Shown here: one piece after another, positions 61,429-64,000 of the stretch
How the letters are laid out: every line of letters starts with the position of its first letter
How positions within the stretch are numbered: the first letter of the stretch is position 1
NCBI GenBank assembly: GCA_024404875.1
Contig: JAKSPK010000004.1
Span: 1 to 64,000 of the forward strand
Length of the DNA stretch: 64,000 bases
Direction of reading: 5' to 3'
Origin: Oscillospiraceae bacterium
GTDB lineage: Bacteria; Bacillota; Clostridia; Oscillospirales; Ruminococcaceae
Translations under genes and position numbers: made by a program
The notes under the pieces: generated by a model
Told to the model about the DNA's origin: nothing
The model's database searches: none
The model's input: the letters and a program-made list of their open reading frames with translations, nothing else

Positions 61429-62613
61429 ATGGATATTATGGAACAGGCGCTCGCAGCGCATCAGGAATGGGGCGGCAAGCTTGATATCCGCTCAAAGGTC
61501 GCGATCAAGGACAAAGAAGCACTTTCGGTCGCTTATACACCGGGCGTTGCGCGTCCGTGTCTGGAGATCGAGAAGAACCCGTCGCTGTCTTATGATCTGA
61601 CAGGCAGAGCCAATCTTGTTGCGGTTATCACAGACGGTACAGCAGTGCTTGGTCTCGGTGATATCGGCCCGCTCGCAGCAATGCCGGTCATGGAAGGCAA
61701 ATGCGCGCTCTTCTCCGAATTCGGCGGCGTACAGGCGATCCCGCTCTGTGTCGGCACGAAGGATCCGGATGAGTTCTGTAAGGCTGTTGCCCTGATTGCA
61801 GGCAGCTTCGGCGGTATCAATCTGGAGGATATCTCTGCACCGCGCTGCTTTGAGATTGAGCGCAAACTGAAAACGATGGTTGATATTCCGGTATTCCATG
61901 ACGATCAGCATGGCACGGCTGTGGTTGCGTCCGCGGCGATTATGAATGCATCGAAGCTCGCAGGAAAGCAGCTTGGCGATCTGAAGATCGTCATCAACGG
62001 CGCGGGTGCGGCAGGTGTCGCGATCGCGGAAATGCTGCTGTCGATCGGTGTTAAGGATATTCTCATGCTGAATTCCAAGGGCATCGTCTGTGAGGGCGAC
62101 AAGCTTTCCTCCGAGGCACTGACCTCGCTTTCCAAGCGCACGAACCGCCAGAAGATTCACGGCGGACTCGCTGACGCGATGCGCGGCGCAGATGTATTCA
62201 TCGGTGTTTCGAAGCCGAATCTTGTCACGCCGGAAATGGTCAGATCTATGAACGAGAAGCCGTTCATTTTCGCAATGGCGAACCCGACTCCGGAGATCAT
62301 GCCCGATCTTGCAAAGGAAGCGGGTGCATTTGTTGTCGGTACCGGCAGAAGCGACTTCCCGAACCAGATCAACAATGTGCTGGCATTCCCGGGAATTTTC
62401 AAAGGTGCACTCAGCGTGCGTGCATCGGATATCACTGAGGGCATGAAGTACGCGGCTGCGGTGGCAATCGCTGGCTGTGTCTCCAAAGCGGATCTCTCTC
62501 CGGACTGCGTCATTCCGAATCCGTTCGATCCGGCAGTTGCGCAGGCAGTTGCCGAAGCAGTTGCTGCTGCTGCGGTCAAGGACGGCGTGGCACGCATCTG
62601 CTCGGAAGGCTGA
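61429..62613 (+). CDS. NAD(P)-dependent malic enzyme
   Basis: 394 residues. Decarboxylates malate to pyruvate. Short bacterial type: AYTPGVARPCLEIEKNP, the ligand-binding segment EDISAPRCFEIERKL, FHDDQHGTAVV and the dinucleotide-binding VINGAGAAGVAIAEML. Start MDIMEQALAAHQEW chosen for GAAGGAGTG at good distance; an ATG six codons earlier lies before that site. The downstream YdcF-like gene begins 1 base after its stop, so they share a transcript. Confidence 0.96.
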   Translation: MDIMEQALAAHQEWGGKLDIRSKVAIKDKEALSVAYTPGVARPCLEIEKNPSLSYDLTGRANLVAVITDGTAVLGLGDIGPLAAMPVMEGKCALFSEFGGVQAIPLCVGTKDPDEFCKAVALIAGSFGGINLEDISAPRCFEIERKLKTMVDIPVFHDDQHGTAVVASAAIMNASKLAGKQLGDLKIVINGAGAAGVAIAEMLLSIGVKDILMLNSKGIVCEGDKLSSEALTSLSKRTNRQKIHGGLADAMRGADVFIGVSKPNLVTPEMVRSMNEKPFIFAMANPTPEIMPDLAKEAGAFVVGTGRSDFPNQINNVLAFPGIFKGALSVRASDITEGMKYAAAVAIAGCVSKADLSPDCVIPNPFDPAVAQAVAEAVAAAAVKDGVARICSEG

Positions 62614-62614
62614 A

Positions 62615-63400
62615 ATGCTCAGGATTGACAGTCAGGTGCTCCGCATCATCCTGATCTGTATTTCGCTGATCGGCCTGATACTTTTTGTTATGCCGATGCT
62701 TGTGCACATCGTCAATATCGGTAATATGTTCGGACTGGGATGCAGTGCGGTGCTGTTGCTGTTTACGGTATTGAACAGGCCGATCTCAGTTTTTCTGGGG
62801 AAGCTTTGGCAGAACAGCGCCGGCAAAGTGCTGCTTGTGACGGCCGCATCACTGTTCATACTGGGGGTTCTGTATTGCCTTGTAATGAGCTGCTGCATGG
62901 TTTATGCGGCGCACAAAAAGCCGCAGACAACGCCGAAAGCTGTGATCGTATTGGGATGCAAGGTGCACGGCACAACGCCGAGTCTGATGCTTTCAAAGCG
63001 CATCCGCGCGGCCTATAAAGTGCTGGAAGCGGATCCGGATATGATTGCGGTTGTTTCCGGCGGCAAGGGCGATGATGAGGATATTTCCGAGGCACAGTGT
63101 ATGCGGCAGGAGCTGATTCGCATGGGCATCGCGGAATCGCGCATCATTTCGGAGGACCGATCAACCACGACCTCGGAAAATCTGCGCTTTTCCAAGGAGA
63201 TACTCGCTGAGCACGGCATCACAGGTGATCTCTATCTAGCGACGGACAGCTATCACGAAATGCGCGCACAGGTGCTTGCACGGATCGAGGAGCTGCCGGA
63301 TTGCTGGCCCGTATCCGCCAAGACATCATGGTATCTTGTTCCGACCTACTGGGTGCGGGAATGGTTCGGTCTGGCACACGCCTTTGTGTTCGGCAATTAA
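62615..63400 (+). CDS. YdcF/SanA-like DUF218 membrane protein
   Basis: 261 residues. Three or four N-terminal helices (about 8-105), then a DUF218 domain with AVIVLGCKVHGTTPSLMLSK, VVSGGKGDDEDISEAQCM, EDRSTTTSENLRFSKEIL and LATDSYHEMRAQ. Members (SanA, ElyC, YdcF) are linked to envelope integrity, and some handle lipid carriers. Directly behind the malic enzyme gene. The first ATG after the malic enzyme stop is used; ribosome site GGAAGG overlaps the previous gene. Confidence 0.88.
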   Translation: MLRIDSQVLRIILICISLIGLILFVMPMLVHIVNIGNMFGLGCSAVLLLFTVLNRPISVFLGKLWQNSAGKVLLVTAASLFILGVLYCLVMSCCMVYAAHKKPQTTPKAVIVLGCKVHGTTPSLMLSKRIRAAYKVLEADPDMIAVVSGGKGDDEDISEAQCMRQELIRMGIAESRIISEDRSTTTSENLRFSKEILAEHGITGDLYLATDSYHEMRAQVLARIEELPDCWPVSAKTSWYLVPTYWVREWFGLAHAFVFGN

Positions 63401-63416
63401 TGTTATACGCAATTTG

Positions 63417-63455
63417 AGGGACGGGGCTGTCATTCGGCTGCCGTCCCGCTTGTTT
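63417..63455 (+). terminator. Terminator after YdcF-like gene
   Basis: GGGACGG-loop-CCGTCCC followed by GCTTGTTTATT. Confidence 0.6.
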
Positions 63456-63489
63456 ATTGCCTGAAAGCGAAGAAATCCTTGTGAAAATG

Positions 63490-63518
63490 TTGACAATCTG
63501 CGCGAAATCATGTATAAT
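63490..63518 (+). promoter_or_regulatory. ddh promoter
   Basis: TTGACA-17-TATAAT, 36 bases before the ddh ATG. Confidence 0.75.
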
Positions 63519-63553
63519 ATAGAAGCAATTTCATACTTTGAGGAGGTTTTTTT

Positions 63554-64000
63554 ATGAGCAAGATTCGTATTGGCATTGTCGGTTACGGCAATCTTGGAAG
63601 AGGTGTCGAGCTGGCAATCCGCAGCAATCCGGACACTGAACTCGCATTTGTTGCAACGCGCCGCGATCCGTCCGCTGTGCAGATCAAAACAGAAAATGTC
63701 CCCGTCTACAAGACTGCCGATCTCGCGGCACATCAGGATGAAGCAGATGTTGTTGTCCTCTGCGGCGGCTCTGCAACCGATCTGCCTGAGCAGACTCCCG
63801 CACTCGCAAAGCTCTTCAATGTCATCGACAGCTTTGATACACACGCTCGTGTGCCGGAGCACTTTGCAAATGTTGATGCAGTCGCAAAGGAGACCGGTCA
63901 CACGGCAATGATCTCTGTCGGCTGGGATCCGGGTATGTTCTCTCTGGCACGCCTCTACGGCAACTGCATTCTGCCGGACGGCAAGGATTACACCTTCTGG
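63554..64000 (+). CDS. ddh: meso-Diaminopimelate dehydrogenase (partial)
   Basis: The first 149 codons are in the window; the frame is open at the edge. NADPH-dependent one-step conversion of tetrahydrodipicolinate to meso-diaminopimelate, feeding lysine and peptidoglycan synthesis. Rossmann motif IRIGIVGYGNLGRGVELAIR, VVLCGGSATDLPEQ, then VIDSFDTHARVPEHFANVDA and AMISVGWDPGMFSLARLYGN, all typical of Ddh. ATG after AGGAGGTTTTTTT. Confidence 0.95.
   Translation, partial: MSKIRIGIVGYGNLGRGVELAIRSNPDTELAFVATRRDPSAVQIKTENVPVYKTADLAAHQDEADVVVLCGGSATDLPEQTPALAKLFNVIDSFDTHARVPEHFANVDAVAKETGHTAMISVGWDPGMFSLARLYGNCILPDGKDYTFW

Noticed and set aside
1..64000. CRISPR arrays, rRNA and tRNA genes
   Set aside because: No regularly spaced repeats, no rRNA segments and no tRNA cloverleaf apart from the tmRNA acceptor were seen.

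Overview
The window reads as the chromosome of a cellulose-degrading, strictly fermentative Firmicute of the Ruminococcus lineage (R. champanellensis / R. flavefaciens-like). Reasons: moderately GC-rich coding DNA with strong AGGAGG-type ribosome sites, two secreted cellulases that end in dockerins (GH9-CBM3 and GH5), a scaffoldin-like protein with two cohesin-type modules plus its own dockerin, a Rex redox repressor, meso-diaminopimelate dehydrogenase, and clostridial genes such as spoVS, ymdB and a SpoVB-type flippase. The species is inferred from gene content only.

Layout. 1-1.1 kb: tmRNA and smpB (trans-translation). 1.3-6.1 kb: MoxR ATPase, DUF58 and membrane transglutaminase operon. 6.1-8.2 kb: an unusual nucleotidyltransferase/FAD-dehydrogenase fusion. 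8.4-11.7 kb: two-component system. 11.8-14.9 kb: nitroreductase and secreted GH9 cellulase. 15.0-18.2 kb (minus): RqcP-like S4 protein, HU, MazG, TrpS and a hypothetical. 18.3-19.9 kb: flippase. 20.0-25.7 kb (minus): aconitase, isocitrate dehydrogenase and Rex, with the scaffoldin directly behind rex. 26.0-29.2 kb: a sortase cassette with two tandem secreted paralogs. 29.2-31.3 kb: AraC regulator, Cys-rich redox protein, DUF1284 and BioY. 31.5-36.6 kb (minus): purL and mtaB. 36.7-37.6 kb: an HPr-like gene behind a long leader, and a tiny Cys-rich peptide gene. 37.6-42.3 kb (minus): amidase, large serine recombinase, a 40-residue protein, the remains of an anti-sigma kinase, a SpoIIE-type phosphatase and a STAS protein. 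42.5-48.5 kb: dimodular NRPS. 48.8-53.0 kb: NrtR-like regulator divergent from a J-domain/pseudokinase, vWA and PurA-like operon. 53.1-56.8 kb (minus): GH5 cellulase and a hybrid sugar-binding/AraC regulator. 56.9-61.2 kb (minus): amidase remnant, pseudouridine-phosphate glycosidase, SpoVS, YmdB, a membrane protein and a tyrosine recombinase. 61.4-64 kb: malic enzyme, YdcF-like protein and the start of ddh.

The strongest candidate for an undescribed system is the 48.8-53.0 kb cassette. A NUDIX/winged-helix regulator with a degenerate catalytic box faces three co-oriented genes that are odd members of their families. Both promoters carry nearly the same 17-bp palindrome over the -10 box, which suggests one nucleotide-sensing regulator controls the whole unit. 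Second is the A-T-C-A-T-R peptide synthetase, the architecture known to make pyrazinones or peptide aldehydes. It lies next to a partner-switching STAS/SpoIIE pair whose kinase partner is reduced to about 30 codons.

Most promoters that can be read are TTGNNN-17-TATAAT. A subset shares extended similarity (CCATTGC-C-TTTT...GTGCTATAATA), and two copies share about 90 bp, which suggests a dispersed promoter-bearing repeat.
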